Origin: Aggregatibacter actinomycetemcomitans DSM 8324
GTDB taxonomy: Bacteria; Pseudomonadota; Gammaproteobacteria; Enterobacterales; Pasteurellaceae
DNA: 64,000 bases
NCBI RefSeq assembly: GCF_000372365.1
Contig: NZ_AQUU01000001.1
Span: forward strand, 152,113-216,112
Direction of reading: 5' to 3'
The notes below the pieces were generated by a model. That model was given only the letters and a program-made list of their open reading frames with translations, did not search any database and was not told the origin of the DNA. This document shows positions 1 through 10,201 of this stretch, piece after piece. Each line of letters opens with the position of its first letter. Position 1 is the stretch's first letter. The position numbers and the translations under genes were made by a program.

Positions 1-128
1 GCGCCCGCAGGATGTTGACGCGTATCTATGACACGCACATCCGCCTGTTTGGCACGCAGAAAATCCACACAGGATAAGCCTGTTTTGCCTAACCCGATTA
101 CCGTGACTTTTTTATCTTGATATTGCAT
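1..128 (-). CDS. murD: MurD, UDP-N-acetylmuramoylalanine--D-glutamate ligase (N-terminus only)
   Basis: Only the first 42 codons are in the window; the gene runs off the left edge. It begins [20 protein letters not shown], a Rossmann-like GLGKTG loop near residues 12-17 that is typical of the N-terminal UDP-binding domain of MurD. MurD adds D-glutamate to UDP-MurNAc-L-Ala in the cytoplasm. It follows mraY by 26 bases on the same strand, which is the usual dcw order (mraY-murD), so identity rests on both sequence and context. The ATG at 128 is the only good start close behind mraY. Confidence 0.9.
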   Translation of the reverse strand, partial: MQYQDKKVTVIGLGKTGLSCVDFLRAKQADVRVIDTRQHPAG

Positions 129-154
129 TGAAATTCTCTCTCAAAAATGACCGC

Positions 155-1240
155 TTAACGCAGTTTTAACGTCACCAAACCGATTAACACGAGCATCAGG
201 GAAATGATCCAGAAACGCACAATCACGCGCGGCTCCGGCCAGCCTTTTTTCTCGAAATGGTGATGAATCGGCGCCATCAGGAAAATACGTTGTTTATTAC
301 GCAGTTTGTAGGAGCCCACTTGTAAAATGACGGACAGGGTTTCCATGACAAACACGCCGCCCATAATTAATAATAAAAATTCCTGACGCACTAACACGGC
401 AATCACGCCCAGCGCACCGCCTAATGCTAATGAGCCTACATCGCCCATAAACACCTGCGCAGGATAAGTATTGAACCAAAGAAAACCCAAACCGGCACCC
501 ACAATGGCGGTACAGAACACCACTAATTCCGCACTGAATTTAATATACGGAATGTGTAAATATTCGGCGAAATTAATGTTCCCCGTCGCCCATGCCACCA
601 AGGCAAATGCACCGGCAACAAGCACCGTCGGCATAATTGCCAAGCCGTCCAAGCCGTCGGTGAAATTCACCGCGTTACTGGAGCCGACGATAACGAAATA
701 AGACAGCACGATATAAAAGACACCGAGTTGTGGCATAAATTCTTTAAAAAACGGCACCACCAAACGGGTAGCATCGGTATCTTTACCCATGGCGTACATA
801 CCGAAAATTGCCACTAGAGCGACCACGGACAGCCAAAAATATTTCCAGCGGGCAATTAAGCCATCGGTACTTTTGCGGGTAATTTTGCGGTAATCGTCCA
901 CAAAACCGACCGTGCCATAACCGAATAACACGAATAAACTGAACCAAACGTACGGATTACGCAAATCCGCCCAAAGTAAGGTACTCACGCCGATGGCAAA
1001 TAAAATCATCACGCCTCCCATGGTCGGTGTGCCTTTTTTGGCAAAATGACTTTCCGGTCCGTCGTTACGCACGACCTGACCGAATTTTAACATTTGTAAG
1101 CGACGAATAACTTTCGGACCAATCCATAAAGACACTAAAAGCGCGGTCAATAAGGCTAAAATAGCGCGCACGGTAATATAGGAAATAACGTGGAAACTCG
1201 AATAATATTTGGTTAAAAACTCAGCAATCCAAACTAACAT
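155..1240 (-). CDS. mraY: MraY, phospho-MurNAc-pentapeptide translocase
   Basis: 361 aa integral membrane enzyme, normal family length, about ten hydrophobic segments. It transfers phospho-MurNAc-pentapeptide from UDP to undecaprenyl phosphate to make lipid I at the inner membrane. Family signatures are visible: GFVDDYRK (the aspartate pair that binds Mg and nucleotide), [22 protein letters not shown] and the histidine-rich [12 protein letters not shown] loop. The start at 1240 overlaps the end of murF by 7 bases, implying translational coupling within the dcw operon. Nothing looks damaged. Confidence 0.97.
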   Translation of the reverse strand: MLVWIAEFLTKYYSSFHVISYITVRAILALLTALLVSLWIGPKVIRRLQMLKFGQVVRNDGPESHFAKKGTPTMGGVMILFAIGVSTLLWADLRNPYVWFSLFVLFGYGTVGFVDDYRKITRKSTDGLIARWKYFWLSVVALVAIFGMYAMGKDTDATRLVVPFFKEFMPQLGVFYIVLSYFVIVGSSNAVNFTDGLDGLAIMPTVLVAGAFALVAWATGNINFAEYLHIPYIKFSAELVVFCTAIVGAGLGFLWFNTYPAQVFMGDVGSLALGGALGVIAVLVRQEFLLLIMGGVFVMETLSVILQVGSYKLRNKQRIFLMAPIHHHFEKKGWPEPRVIVRFWIISLMLVLIGLVTLKLR

Positions 1241-2613
1241 AAAAAATTACCTTTTAATAAATCGATCACTTCTTCCATTTTCATGCTGCGTGATCCTTTC
1301 ACCAAAACAACGACTTTTTGTTGTGCTAATTGTTGTTGAATAATCGGTGTTAAATAAGTTACAAGTTCCGTTTTATCGGTAAAATGGCGTCCCGAATTAA
1401 CCGCACTTATAACGCCACTGGAACACCCGAAAGAAAGCACTAAGTCTAACTTGGCGGCATGAGCGAACTCCCCCACCTCTTGATGGCAAAGTTGCGCATT
1501 ATCGCCTAATTCGCCCATATCACCAACAACAAAGACGCGAAAAGCAGGATATTTTTGTAACACGGAAATCGCCGATTTCATAGATCCCACATTGGCGTTG
1601 TAAGTATCGTCCAGCAATAACAGATTTTCACAAGGCTGAATCGGGAACAAACGCCCTTTCACCAAAGAGGGCGTTTCCAACCCTTTTTTCACCTGCGCCG
1701 TGGTGGCACCCACGTTCATCGCCAAGGCAGTTGCCGCCAACGCATTAGAGATATTATGCTCACCCAAATACGGTGAATTGATTTGCACGCGGCCTTGCGG
1801 CGTGTGGAGTAAGAAATAGGCGCCTTGTTCGGAGAAATGAATTTGTTCGGCGTAAAAATCCGCCCGCGGGTTATCGTAAGCAAAATACTGCACGGCGTGC
1901 CGACCGATGTCCGCCTGCCATTTTTGCTGATAATTATGTGCCAAATTGATAATGGCAACGCCGTTTTCCGTCAAGCCGCGAAAGATTTCGCCTTTTGCCG
2001 TCGCCACGCCGTCAAGGGAACCAAAACCTTCCAAATGCGCCGCCATGACATTATTGACCAGCGCCACATCAGGTTGCGCCAAGGAAGTCGTGTACGCGAT
2101 TTCGCCGATATGATTGGCGCCGAGTTCGATCACCGCGAATTTATGCTGTTCTGTTAAACGTAACAAAGTGAGCGGCACGCCGATGTCGTTGTTAAAATTG
2201 CCTTGAGTAAATAAAACGTCGTCAGAATCCACCGCACTTTGTTGCAAAATGGAGGCAACCATCTCTTTCACCGTGGTTTTACCGGAAGATCCCGTCATCG
2301 CCACCACTTTCGGGTTAATTTTTTCACGCAGCCATTTGGCAAGCCGCCCCAAAGCAAGACGACTGTCTTTAACGATAAGCCGGGCGATATTGCCTTCTGT
2401 CGGATGTTCAACCACCGCCGCCACACAACCTTGTTCGGCAGCTTTGGCAACATAATGGTGCGCATCAAAATTTTCGCCTTTAAGGGCAAAAAATAACCCT
2501 TTATTGACCGCCTGACGGCTATCCGTACTCACGTTTTCGACGATAACCGTACCATCGCCCATGAGTTCTGCTCCTAAAATGGCGGCAATTTGTGAAAGAG
2601 ATAATGTAATCAT
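1234..2613 (-). CDS. murF: MurF, UDP-MurNAc-tripeptide--D-Ala-D-Ala ligase
   Basis: 459 aa cytoplasmic ligase that adds D-Ala-D-Ala to UDP-MurNAc-tripeptide, the last soluble step before MraY. An ATP-binding loop [12 protein letters not shown] lies at residues 107-118, in the Mur ligase central domain; the N-terminal STDSR uridine-binding motif is near residue 29 and the central domain has the expected [10 protein letters not shown] block. It starts 6 bases after murE and overlaps mraY by 7 bases, fitting the dcw operon. Length and motifs are intact. Confidence 0.97.
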   Translation of the reverse strand: MITLSLSQIAAILGAELMGDGTVIVENVSTDSRQAVNKGLFFALKGENFDAHHYVAKAAEQGCVAAVVEHPTEGNIARLIVKDSRLALGRLAKWLREKINPKVVAMTGSSGKTTVKEMVASILQQSAVDSDDVLFTQGNFNNDIGVPLTLLRLTEQHKFAVIELGANHIGEIAYTTSLAQPDVALVNNVMAAHLEGFGSLDGVATAKGEIFRGLTENGVAIINLAHNYQQKWQADIGRHAVQYFAYDNPRADFYAEQIHFSEQGAYFLLHTPQGRVQINSPYLGEHNISNALAATALAMNVGATTAQVKKGLETPSLVKGRLFPIQPCENLLLLDDTYNANVGSMKSAISVLQKYPAFRVFVVGDMGELGDNAQLCHQEVGEFAHAAKLDLVLSFGCSSGVISAVNSGRHFTDKTELVTYLTPIIQQQLAQQKVVVLVKGSRSMKMEEVIDLLKGNFLC

Positions 2614-2619
2614 TTGTTT

Positions 2620-4086
2620 TTATTGAGATAAATAGTTACGAACCACTTCCTGATCGGAAAAATGATATTTGGTTTTGCCGATAATTTGATAGTCTTCGTG
2701 CCCTTTACCGGCAATTAAAATAACGTCATTTTCCACTGCACTTTTAATCGCGGTAGCAATGGCTTGTGCACGCTGATGAATAACTTGCACGCTTTGCGGA
2801 TGAACAAAACCGTTTAAAATATCCGCCATGATTTTCTTCGGTTCTTCCGTGCGTGGATTGTCGTCGGTGGCAATAACATGATCCGCCAACTGCTCGGCAA
2901 TTTTTGCCATTAGTGGGCGTTTACCGCTGTCACGATCGCCGCCACAGCCAAAAATGCACCAAAGTTTACCACGGCAATGTAGTCGTGCCGCCTGTAAGGC
3001 TTTTTCCAATGCGTCGGGTGTATGTGCATAATCCACAATCACCGTCGGTTTCTGTGGTGTGTGTAGCATTTCCATACGACCGCATACGCCGGTTAATTTA
3101 TGTACGCTGTTAATGAGGCCGGATAAGGGATAATCAAGCGTTAGCAAGGTTGCGGTCACCAACAATAAATTGCTCACATTAAACGCACCGATAAGCGGGC
3201 TTTGTAATTCGCCGTTGCCCCAGGAGGATTCAAACTGAATCGTTGCACCTTTGTGATTAAAACGCACATCGACAGCTTTCAGCCAGTTGGCTTGTTGCGG
3301 GAGAAAATCCGCCTTAGCGCTGACCGCCACAGCATGAGGCATTTCCGCCAACCACACCGCACCGACGGGATCATCCGCGTCAATAATCTGATAACGACTA
3401 TCCAGCTCGGTAAACAGGCGTTTTTTTGCCGCTGCGTAATTTTCCATGGTGTGATGGTAATCCAAATGATCGCGGCTTAAATTGGTAAACACCGCCGCGC
3501 TGAAATGCACGGATTCTACCCGATGCTGTACCAAACCATGGGAAGACACTTCAATCGCCGCAAAGTCTGCCCCTTTTGCGACGAAATCCGCCAGCGAAGA
3601 TTGAATCTCGACGGCGGAACCGGTGGTATTAGCGGCTTCTTTTACCTGACCGAATAAACCGTTACCGATGGTGCCCATCACAGCACCGGTGTGTCCTAAC
3701 AGTTGCGTCCATTGTGCCAATAATTGGGCAGTTGTAGTTTTGCCGTTGGTACCTGTCACGCCCACCAAAGTTAAGTGTTTGGAGGGATATTGATAAAACA
3801 CATCGGCGAGACGGGATAAATTTTCGCTTAGCCGATAAAAGGCAATGAGAGGAATCCCCTGTTCGTAATGAACCTGAAGATGTTGCTGTGCAGAATCGGC
3901 TTCAAAAATGACCGCACTTGCGCCGTTGCGTAAGGCTTGCGGAATGTATTGGCGACCGTCGGTTTGGTGCCCTTTAATGGCAATAAAAAGACAGCCGGCC
4001 TTTGCAGTACGGCTGTCTAATGTCATTTCGGTAAGGTTGATGTCTCCGGCAATATCAATCCCTAAAAGTGCGGTTAATCGGTGCAT
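2620..4086 (-). CDS. murE: MurE, UDP-MurNAc-L-Ala-D-Glu--meso-diaminopimelate ligase
   Basis: 488 aa Mur ligase that attaches the third residue of the stem peptide. The P-loop GTNGKTTTA is at residues 112-120. The DNPR motif at residues 409-412 is the known specificity signature for meso-diaminopimelate rather than lysine, so the product should be Gram-negative DAP peptidoglycan. The [10 protein letters not shown] and [11 protein letters not shown] blocks of the central domain are present. It sits 17 bases after ftsI and 6 bases before murF in the dcw operon. Confidence 0.97.
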   Translation of the reverse strand: MHRLTALLGIDIAGDINLTEMTLDSRTAKAGCLFIAIKGHQTDGRQYIPQALRNGASAVIFEADSAQQHLQVHYEQGIPLIAFYRLSENLSRLADVFYQYPSKHLTLVGVTGTNGKTTTAQLLAQWTQLLGHTGAVMGTIGNGLFGQVKEAANTTGSAVEIQSSLADFVAKGADFAAIEVSSHGLVQHRVESVHFSAAVFTNLSRDHLDYHHTMENYAAAKKRLFTELDSRYQIIDADDPVGAVWLAEMPHAVAVSAKADFLPQQANWLKAVDVRFNHKGATIQFESSWGNGELQSPLIGAFNVSNLLLVTATLLTLDYPLSGLINSVHKLTGVCGRMEMLHTPQKPTVIVDYAHTPDALEKALQAARLHCRGKLWCIFGCGGDRDSGKRPLMAKIAEQLADHVIATDDNPRTEEPKKIMADILNGFVHPQSVQVIHQRAQAIATAIKSAVENDVILIAGKGHEDYQIIGKTKYHFSDQEVVRNYLSQ

Positions 4087-4103
4087 TGTTTTTTCTCATC
4101 AAT

Positions 4104-5927
4104 TTAGTTTACGCCACTCGCTTTTTTATCACTCAAACGCACAGTGCGTTTTACCGTTTTTTCCTGCCCCAAACCATCCGGCGCAATATTGTTGGCGCGT
4201 AATGCGTAACCCATAATGCTGGAGAACAACGGTGCAGATACTGCACCACCGTAGTATTGACCTGCTTTCGGATCGTTAATCAGAACCACCAAAGCATAAC
4301 GTGGGTCGGAAATCGGTGCGATACCTGCGGTGTACGCCACATATTTATCTACATAACGACCGTTTTCCAATTTTTTCGCCGTACCGGTTTTCACACCGAC
4401 ACGATAACCATCCACCATGGCACGACCGTTTTTAATCGCCACTTTTTCCATCATGTTAACCACTTCACGGGTGATTTTTTCAGAGAACACACGATTCCCC
4501 ACTACCGGCGGATCTACTTTAGTAATGGATAACGGGCGATAAATCCCAAAACTGCCTAACGTCATATAAGCACGTGCAATTTGTAAAGGCGTAGCATTGA
4601 TTCCGTAACCATAAGCCACATTGGCGCGCTCAATATCCGACCAACGGGCACGATGTGCATTCAATAAACCGGATTGCTCACCGATTAAACCTAAATCCGT
4701 TGCTTTACCTAATCCCGCATTTTGATAGGTTTCCATCAACGCATTCGGCGGCATACGCAACGCCAAACGGCTCACACCACGGTTACTGGAGTTTTCCAAA
4801 ATACCGTCTAAAGTTAATTTATCACGAGGTGCCACGTCTTTGACTGCATGACCGTTTAAGACTAACGGACCGGTATTAATCACTTCGTCACGACGCACTG
4901 CACCACGTTGAAGTGCGGTCAAAACAACGAACGGTTTTACAGTGGAACCCGGTTCAAAGGTATCGGTAATCGCACGATTTCGCGTCAATTCGGATTTCAG
5001 ACCGGTACGGTTATTCGGGTTATAAGACGGCGCATTCGCCATCGCCAGCACCTCACCGGTCCGTACATCCACCAACACGGCGGTGCCTGATTCCGCTTTA
5101 TTTTCCGCCACCGCTTTCTTAATTTCACGGTACACCATGGATTGTAATTTTTCGTCGATACTTAAGGTCACGTCTTGCGCATCATATTTCTTCACATCCG
5201 CAATATTTTCCACGATATTGCCAAGTTTATCTTTACGATAAGTACGCAAACCGGACTTGCCGATCAACATGGAATCAAAACTTTTCTCGATACCTTCAAT
5301 ACCCGCCCCATCAATGTTGGTATAACCAATTAAATGTGCGGTTTCTTCCACACGAGGATAAAAACGGCGAGACTCTGATTTCAACACAATGCCGGTAATT
5401 TTTAAATCTTTAACATAGCTTGCCAGTGTCGGGGAAATCTGACGGGATAAATACACGAAGCGGGATTTCGGATCTTTTTCCACCCGTTTAAGTAAATTGC
5501 TGTATGAAATACCCAAGGCTTCCGCCAGTTTTTGCCAACGTTCTTTATCCTTCAGCGAGTTTTCATCAAAAATGAATTTTGGATCGGCAACCACGGAATA
5601 CATCGGCACGCTAACGGAAAGCAACTGACCATTACGATCTAAAATCGAACCGCGTACGAACTGTACTTCCTGTTTGCGCAAGGAGCGCTTATCCGCCTCG
5701 TTAACCAACGGATCGGCATTCACAATTTGAATGTAAGCCGCTTGAGCGATAAGTGCGGTTAACCCCACCACAATAAAACTTAGTGCGGAGAAATAACGGC
5801 CTTTCAGGAAACTTCTTTCATAGACTTGTTTCGGTTTGTTCGGTTTTACCGCAGAACCGCTTTTAGAAGAAGTTTTTGTCGTTTTCTTTGGTTTTAAAGG
5901 TTTTACCGATTTATTAAATTTCACCAT
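4104..5927 (-). CDS. ftsI: FtsI (PBP3), septal peptidoglycan transpeptidase
   Basis: 607 aa with one N-terminal transmembrane helix (about residues 46-67) after a basic cytoplasmic tail rich in Lys and Pro, a periplasmic PBP dimerisation domain and a C-terminal transpeptidase domain. Catalytic motifs are STVK (serine 328), SSN (380-382) and KTG (513-515). FtsI crosslinks septal peptidoglycan with FtsW; substitutions near these motifs give beta-lactam resistance in Haemophilus. I chose ATG 5927 (MVKFN...) because GAAGG sits 8 bases upstream; the upstream in-frame GTG 5936 and ATG 5933 lie too close to that ribosome site. Part of the dcw operon, between ftsL and murE. Confidence 0.96.
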   Translation of the reverse strand: MVKFNKSVKPLKPKKTTKTSSKSGSAVKPNKPKQVYERSFLKGRYFSALSFIVVGLTALIAQAAYIQIVNADPLVNEADKRSLRKQEVQFVRGSILDRNGQLLSVSVPMYSVVADPKFIFDENSLKDKERWQKLAEALGISYSNLLKRVEKDPKSRFVYLSRQISPTLASYVKDLKITGIVLKSESRRFYPRVEETAHLIGYTNIDGAGIEGIEKSFDSMLIGKSGLRTYRKDKLGNIVENIADVKKYDAQDVTLSIDEKLQSMVYREIKKAVAENKAESGTAVLVDVRTGEVLAMANAPSYNPNNRTGLKSELTRNRAITDTFEPGSTVKPFVVLTALQRGAVRRDEVINTGPLVLNGHAVKDVAPRDKLTLDGILENSSNRGVSRLALRMPPNALMETYQNAGLGKATDLGLIGEQSGLLNAHRARWSDIERANVAYGYGINATPLQIARAYMTLGSFGIYRPLSITKVDPPVVGNRVFSEKITREVVNMMEKVAIKNGRAMVDGYRVGVKTGTAKKLENGRYVDKYVAYTAGIAPISDPRYALVVLINDPKAGQYYGGAVSAPLFSSIMGYALRANNIAPDGLGQEKTVKRTVRLSDKKASGVN

Positions 5928-5944
5928 TTTCATCACCTTCAGCT

Positions 5945-6262
5945 TTACTCAAGAATAACAACTTCTTGTTCGGGGGTTGCACGCTGCATGCCTAATTGTT
6001 TGGCAATTGCTTCAATTCGAGTGTTATCGCTTTGTGTCGCCTCTTCCAATTTTAAATTTAAAAATTCGTTTTCTAATGCTTGGTGCTGAAGAACCAAATC
6101 GCCTTTTTCCGCCACCAGACTCCGCGTTTTATGGGTAATCCACACTGTGCCGAGCGCAGTAATGACAATCAAAAATAACAAGATAAAGACAAACTTATTC
6201 GACGTAAATAAGTCTTCCATAATAATGTCTTGTAACGGGTATCTATCGTTATTTTCCAACAT
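5945..6262 (-). CDS. ftsL: FtsL, bitopic cell division protein
   Basis: 105 aa with a short cytoplasmic segment, one transmembrane helix (about residues 24-43, [20 protein letters not shown]) and a periplasmic region with heptad-like leucines (residues 50-80), consistent with the coiled coil that pairs with FtsB. FtsL recruits and activates the FtsWI septal synthase. Its ATG overlaps the TGA of rsmH by one base (TGATG), a coupling arrangement common in this cluster. Sequence is poorly conserved in the family, so position between rsmH and ftsI carries much of the identification. Confidence 0.92.
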   Translation of the reverse strand: MLENNDRYPLQDIIMEDLFTSNKFVFILLFLIVITALGTVWITHKTRSLVAEKGDLVLQHQALENEFLNLKLEEATQSDNTRIEAIAKQLGMQRATPEQEVVILE

Positions 6263-7230
6263 CAGTTTATTCTCTCCGCAATGCGCAACACGGCACTTCT
6301 GGCTCTTGGGTTTTGTACAATCTCGGCTTCACTCGGCATAATCGCTTTACCGATCACTTTTAACCTCCGATTGCGCTGAATTTGATCTTCGCGTAACGGA
6401 AGCCCTTTCGGAATGACTTCGCCTTGGCTTTGTTTGCGCATAAATTGCTTGACCATACGATCTTCCAGCGAATGGAAACTGATCACGGATAAACGCCCCT
6501 TAGGGGCTAACACGCTTAATGCGGACTGCAATACATTTTCCAATTCATCCAACTCGGCATTAATATAAATCCGAATTGCCTGAAAGCTGCGGGTTGCCGG
6601 ATGTTTGTATTTATCTTTAAACGGCACTGCCTGTGTAATGAGTTCTGCGAGTTGCAAAGTGCGCGCTAAAAATTCACCGCCATTTTGCACCGCACTTTTG
6701 TTGTAGTCGACGATGACTTTGGCGATGCGCTTGGCAAAACGTTCCTCACCGAAGGTTTTTAACACCCATGCCAAATCCTGCTCGGAAACCTGTGCAAGCC
6801 ATTCGGCAGCAGATATGCCTTTTGAACTGTCCATCCGCATATCTAACGGACCATCTTTCATAAAACTGAAACCGCGTTCTGCATCGTCCAATTGCGGCGA
6901 AGACACGCCAAGATCAAGCAAAATGCCATCAACCTTGCCGACTAAACCGAATTTTTCACAAATCGGCAGGATTTCCGAGAAAGTATTGTGTTCAATATGA
7001 AAACGCGGATCTTGAATTTTTTGTGCTTCAGCTACCGCCTGCGGATCGCGATCGATGGCAATCAACTTGCCGTTCACCGATAATTGGGAAAGGATTAAAC
7101 GGGAGTGTCCACCACGCCCAAACGTACCATCAATATAAATGCCGTTTTCTTTCAACGCCAAGCCGTCCACGGTTTCATGTAATAAAACCGTCAAATGCTC
7201 AGTTGAAGAAAAGGTATTTAAATGCGTCAT
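6262..7230 (-). CDS. rsmH: RsmH (MraW), 16S rRNA m4C1402 methyltransferase
   Basis: 322 aa S-adenosylmethionine-dependent enzyme that methylates N4 of cytidine 1402 in 16S rRNA. The SAM-binding motif [11 protein letters not shown] is near residues 34-44, and the family blocks [32 protein letters not shown] and [12 protein letters not shown] are all present. It is the second gene of the dcw cluster, 109 bases after mraZ, and its stop overlaps the ftsL start by one base. Full length and undamaged. Confidence 0.97.
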   Translation of the reverse strand: MTHLNTFSSTEHLTVLLHETVDGLALKENGIYIDGTFGRGGHSRLILSQLSVNGKLIAIDRDPQAVAEAQKIQDPRFHIEHNTFSEILPICEKFGLVGKVDGILLDLGVSSPQLDDAERGFSFMKDGPLDMRMDSSKGISAAEWLAQVSEQDLAWVLKTFGEERFAKRIAKVIVDYNKSAVQNGGEFLARTLQLAELITQAVPFKDKYKHPATRSFQAIRIYINAELDELENVLQSALSVLAPKGRLSVISFHSLEDRMVKQFMRKQSQGEVIPKGLPLREDQIQRNRRLKVIGKAIMPSEAEIVQNPRARSAVLRIAERIN

Positions 7231-7273
7231 AATCCATTACCAATGGTAAATAAAAATTACAATGTAAAATAAA

Positions 7274-7306
7274 GAGAAGATAGAGCGGCGTAACTGCCGC
7301 TTATCT
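7274..7306 (-). promoter_or_regulatory. Hairpin between mraZ and rsmH, possible attenuator
   Basis: Read on the minus strand, GATAAGCGGC and GCCGCTCTATC flank a 6-base loop, giving a GC-rich stem with a small bulge, followed by a pyrimidine-rich stretch (TTCTCTTTATTTT). It could lower readthrough from mraZ into the rest of the cluster or simply be an RNA-processing site. The U-tract is imperfect, so a true terminator is unlikely. Confidence 0.35.
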
Positions 7307-7339
7307 TTTGCTAGTGCCGCTGTTCTGTGAGTTTGCCTC

Positions 7340-7798
7340 TTATAATGACAGCGTTTTTAATTTTTCCGATAATGCAAAAGTATCCGTTGCACCTAATGCC
7401 ATGTCTTGTTCCACCTGGGCTTTCCATTCCGCATCACTCCAGATTTCAAATTTATTTAATTGCCCGACCAGCATAATGGATTTTTCTAATTTGGCGTGTT
7501 GGCGCAGTGGACCGCTAATTAAAATCCGCCCTGCACTATCCAACTCACACTCGGTGGCATAACCCAACATCACCCGTTGCAAACTGCGTTGTACAGGATC
7601 AAAGTTGGAAAGTTCGAGTAGCTTTTGTTCAATAACTTCCCATTCCTGCAACGGATAAAGCAATAAACAAGGTTGACGAATATCCACGGTGCAAACCATT
7701 TGCCCTTGATTTTGTTCCAAAAGTTCGGCGCGATAGCGGGTCGGGATAGAAATTCTACCCTTCGCATCTAAATTAACCGCCGAAGCTCCACGAAACAT
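7340..7798 (-). CDS. mraZ: MraZ, transcriptional repressor of the dcw cluster
   Basis: 152 aa with two AbrB/MraZ half-domains, each with a conserved D-x-K/A-G-R-I core: [15 protein letters not shown] near residues 9-23 and [15 protein letters not shown] about 75 residues later. MraZ forms a ring that binds tandem repeats in front of its own gene and represses the dcw operon; it also affects nucleoid and methyltransferase genes in E. coli. I start at ATG 7798 because the protein then matches the family N-terminus ([11 protein letters not shown]) and an AGGA lies 8 bases upstream; an in-frame ATG at 7912 would add 38 unconserved residues that overlap the operator. Confidence 0.95.
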   Translation of the reverse strand: MFRGASAVNLDAKGRISIPTRYRAELLEQNQGQMVCTVDIRQPCLLLYPLQEWEVIEQKLLELSNFDPVQRSLQRVMLGYATECELDSAGRILISGPLRQHAKLEKSIMLVGQLNKFEIWSDAEWKAQVEQDMALGATDTFALSEKLKTLSL

Positions 7799-7840
7799 CA
7801 ATTTATTCCTTTTTTCCGTTTGGATGGTCAGAATTTGGGA

Positions 7841-7884
7841 TTTTCTTCCAAAATTCTCCACAAAAAAACACTTTCTACCACTTT
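7841..7884 (-). promoter_or_regulatory. Decameric direct repeats upstream of mraZ (MraZ operator)
   Basis: On the minus strand, four TGG/TGT units begin at 7880, 7870, 7860 and 7850, exactly 10 bases apart (TGGtagaaag, TGTttttttg, TGGagaattt, TGGaagaaaa). The first two are preceded by AAAG, giving AAAGTGG and AAAGTGT. MraZ is known to bind such short direct repeats at one-helical-turn spacing before its own gene (TGGGN repeats in E. coli, AAAGTG(T/G) in Mycoplasma). The block lies 43-86 bases before the mraZ start, so autoregulation is a strong inference. Confidence 0.8.
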
Positions 7885-7986
7885 CCGCTAAGTTTATTAT
7901 TTGTTTGCTCAAGTTGCAAGCTGTTTCAGGATCTTCTACGTAAAGTTTTTTAAGTCAGGATCTTTTTAAGCCGAAATCACAGATAT

Positions 7987-8022
7987 AAAAAAACACCCTG
8001 CCAATTTTCATTAGCAGGGTGT
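7987..8022 (-). terminator. Rho-independent terminator of cstA
   Basis: Minus strand: ACACCCTGC, 12-base loop, GCAGGGTGT, then a T run. It lies about 40 bases after the cstA stop and separates that gene from the mraZ promoter region. Confidence 0.85.
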
Positions 8023-8061
8023 GTGCTTTAAATGCTTACCACAAAAGTGCGGTAGAAATTT

Positions 8062-9660
8062 TTATTGTTTTGCGAAGTTATCCTCTAACGCATCAGGATC
8101 CGGCTCACCCGAACGTTTAACCAATACGAAGAACAATACAACGCATACGATGGTGGTTGCGAAACCTAAATAAACAGACAACTGATAATCTAAGCTAAAA
8201 CCGATCTTGTTGTAGTACAGGTAGGTCGCACAAACGGTGGTGATAAACCATGCCGGGATTGAAGCTACCCAGTGGAATTTATGGTAGCGATACAAATAAG
8301 CTGCCGCTGTCCATAACATCACCATAGCAGTCATTTGGTTTGCCCAAGTGAAATAGCGCCATAACACGCTGAAGTCAATGGTAGAGACAAAATAACCTAA
8401 CGCAAACAATGGAAGTGCAATCAATAAACGTTTGGAAAGTACACGTTGATCAACACGGAAGATTTCCGCCAATTGTAAACGTGCCGCACGGAAGGCTGTA
8501 TCGCCGGATGTAATTGGTAATACCACTACACCTAACACGGCAAAAATCCCCCCTACAAAACCTAAGAAATGTAATGAACTGTCATATACAACCTTAGACG
8601 GTGAACCCGCAGTGATCGCGTCTTGTAACGCTTGTGGATTCTCATAGAATGCAAGACCGACCGTACACCAGACTAAAGCAATAATACCTTCCGTAATCAT
8701 CGCACCATAGAAAATAAAGCGACCTTCTTTTTCATTTTCTGCACAACGTGCCATTAATGGAGTTTGAGTGGCATGGAAGCCGGACAGTGCACCACAGGAA
8801 ATGGTTAAGAACAGGAGCGGCCAAATCGGAACATCACCTTTTACTTGGAAGTTTTGTGTAAATTTATCCCAAGTTAAACCTTGACCATCTGCATCCACCG
8901 TGCGGAAGAATTCAATTGGATCCGCAGCACTGAAATGTGCAGAGACTAAACCATACACCATACCCACAGACATGAAGAGTAATAACGCACCAAAGAGCGG
9001 ATAAATTCGACCGATAATTTTATCAATTGGCAATAAGGTAGCAAGGATATAGTAAGCAAAAATAGCGAGTGTCCAAACAGAAACCACTGTTGCTTTATCC
9101 ATGCCCCATACTTGAATACCACCGGCTTCAACGGAATGATGTAGCACTTCAGCATCACCTAGTTGCAAAGCACCTTGTGATACGCCGAAAATATCCATCG
9201 TGATGGTACCCATTAACTGTGCAGGGCTTGCCACAAATACCACCCCGACTAATAAAAGAAGAATCAGCGCTAAAAGATTAATGAAAACTTTAACTGGACG
9301 ACCTAAAAATTTGCCTGCCAAATAAGGCATGGTTGCGCCACCGTGACGAATACTTAACATACCGCAGAAATAATCGTGCACCGCACCGGCAAAAATACAA
9401 CCGAGCACAATCCACAACATTGCCACCGGTCCGTATAACGCTCCCAGAATCGGACCAAAAATCGGACCGGTACCGGCAATATTTAGTAATTGGATTAACC
9501 AAATTTTGGTTTTTGACATTGGCATGTAATCCACGCCATCAGTGAGTTCGTAAGCAGGCGTTTGACGTTTGGGATTAATAGCAAAAATCTTTTCGACGAC
9601 TTTGCCATAAATAAAATACCCTAAAATCAACATTAAAACACAGAAGAAAAACCACAACAT
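8062..9660 (-). CDS. cstA: CstA-family carbon starvation transporter
   Basis: 532 aa polytopic inner-membrane protein, about 14 hydrophobic segments. The N-terminal region carries the CstA signature: TDGVDYMPMSK, LNIAGTGPIFGPILGALYGP, and a GAVHDYFCGMLSIRHGG block. E. coli members (CstA, BtsT) import pyruvate and possibly peptides; they are about 700 aa, so this one belongs to a shorter branch lacking the C-terminal extension, and its substrate is uncertain. A consensus CRP site lies about 160 bases upstream, fitting carbon-limitation control. It is monocistronic, with its own terminator and an AGGA-containing ribosome site before ATG 9660. Confidence 0.88.
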   Translation of the reverse strand: MLWFFFCVLMLILGYFIYGKVVEKIFAINPKRQTPAYELTDGVDYMPMSKTKIWLIQLLNIAGTGPIFGPILGALYGPVAMLWIVLGCIFAGAVHDYFCGMLSIRHGGATMPYLAGKFLGRPVKVFINLLALILLLLVGVVFVASPAQLMGTITMDIFGVSQGALQLGDAEVLHHSVEAGGIQVWGMDKATVVSVWTLAIFAYYILATLLPIDKIIGRIYPLFGALLLFMSVGMVYGLVSAHFSAADPIEFFRTVDADGQGLTWDKFTQNFQVKGDVPIWPLLFLTISCGALSGFHATQTPLMARCAENEKEGRFIFYGAMITEGIIALVWCTVGLAFYENPQALQDAITAGSPSKVVYDSSLHFLGFVGGIFAVLGVVVLPITSGDTAFRAARLQLAEIFRVDQRVLSKRLLIALPLFALGYFVSTIDFSVLWRYFTWANQMTAMVMLWTAAAYLYRYHKFHWVASIPAWFITTVCATYLYYNKIGFSLDYQLSVYLGFATTIVCVVLFFVLVKRSGEPDPDALEDNFAKQ

Positions 9661-9818
9661 ATAAGCATCCTACAGAGAGAGAAAAGTGAATTTAATGAAT
9701 CAGAGAAATCATCGGTTCGGGTTGATTTAAACTCGAAACCGAGCAAGCGAAGCTATTTTAGGGTGCGGTTACTATTAAGTAAATAAACTATGATCCTTCG
9801 CTTCAAAATATCTTTACA

Positions 9819-9840
9819 AAATGTGATGTTAATCACATTT
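9819..9840. promoter_or_regulatory. CRP-cAMP binding site upstream of cstA
   Basis: AAATGTGATGTTAATCACATTT has perfect 8-base arms, matching the CRP consensus TGTGA-N6-TCACA at 9822-9837. A CATAGT-like -10 element on the minus strand sits at about 9787-9792, giving a site centre about 50 bases before a plausible start point. Carbon-starvation transporters are classic CRP targets, which supports the call. Confidence 0.85.
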
Positions 9841-10040
9841 TCATGCTGAACGAAAAAGTGCGGTATAAATTTCTTATGTTTTAAACAAAAAATCGCCGGG
9901 TTATACGCTTTATCAAAACTTATTTCGTCACAGAAATCATGTTATATCACTACCCTGAAAACATGAAATTCCACTTAATTTTAGGACAATTTTAATTGGT
10001 GCTGATTATGGCCTGCCGGATAGCCAATAGTAAATAACAA

Positions 10041-10056
10041 AGGGCGACATTCCGCC
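10041..10056 (-). terminator. Possible terminator after the art operon
   Basis: Minus strand: GGGCG, 6-base loop GAATGT, CGCCC followed by TTTGTTATTT. Short stem and interrupted T run, so only moderately convincing. It follows the artJ-like remnant and would end artPIQM transcripts. Confidence 0.5.
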
Positions 10057-10069
10057 CACTTTTCGATAC

Positions 10070-10168
10070 CTACTTCTCTACCCATTTAGCATAAATTCTC
10101 GGACATTCATTATTATTCTTAATCTTCGCAAGCCCTTTATTCAGGTTCTCTTGTAGGGTTTAGTCTAC
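10070..10168 (-). pseudogene. 3' remnant of an amino-acid-binding protein gene (artJ-like)
   Basis: The minus strand between the artM stop and the hairpin encodes 29 sense codons ending at TAG 10070, containing ENLNKGLAKIKNNNE and IYAKWVEK, preceded in frame by a stop (TAA 10162-10160). Aligned without gaps to the C-terminus of the intact ArtI in this window ([21 protein letters not shown]), about 16 of 29 residues match. This is the last helix of a family-3 solute-binding protein. E. coli carries a second arginine-binding gene, artJ, just after artM, so I read this as the decayed tail of that gene. The rest has been deleted; only about 30 bases separate it from artM. Confidence 0.75.
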
Positions 10169-10201
10169 TTTAAAAAACGCTTGGAAAAATCACCGCACTT
10201 T

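Larger units (their letters stand above)
9661..10069. other. Intergenic region between the art operon and cstA
   Basis: Holds the CRP site (9819-9840), one uptake signal near 9849-9858 and a small GC hairpin at 10041-10056. I see no further gene. The stretch 9661-9780 is cstA leader. Confidence 0.6.
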
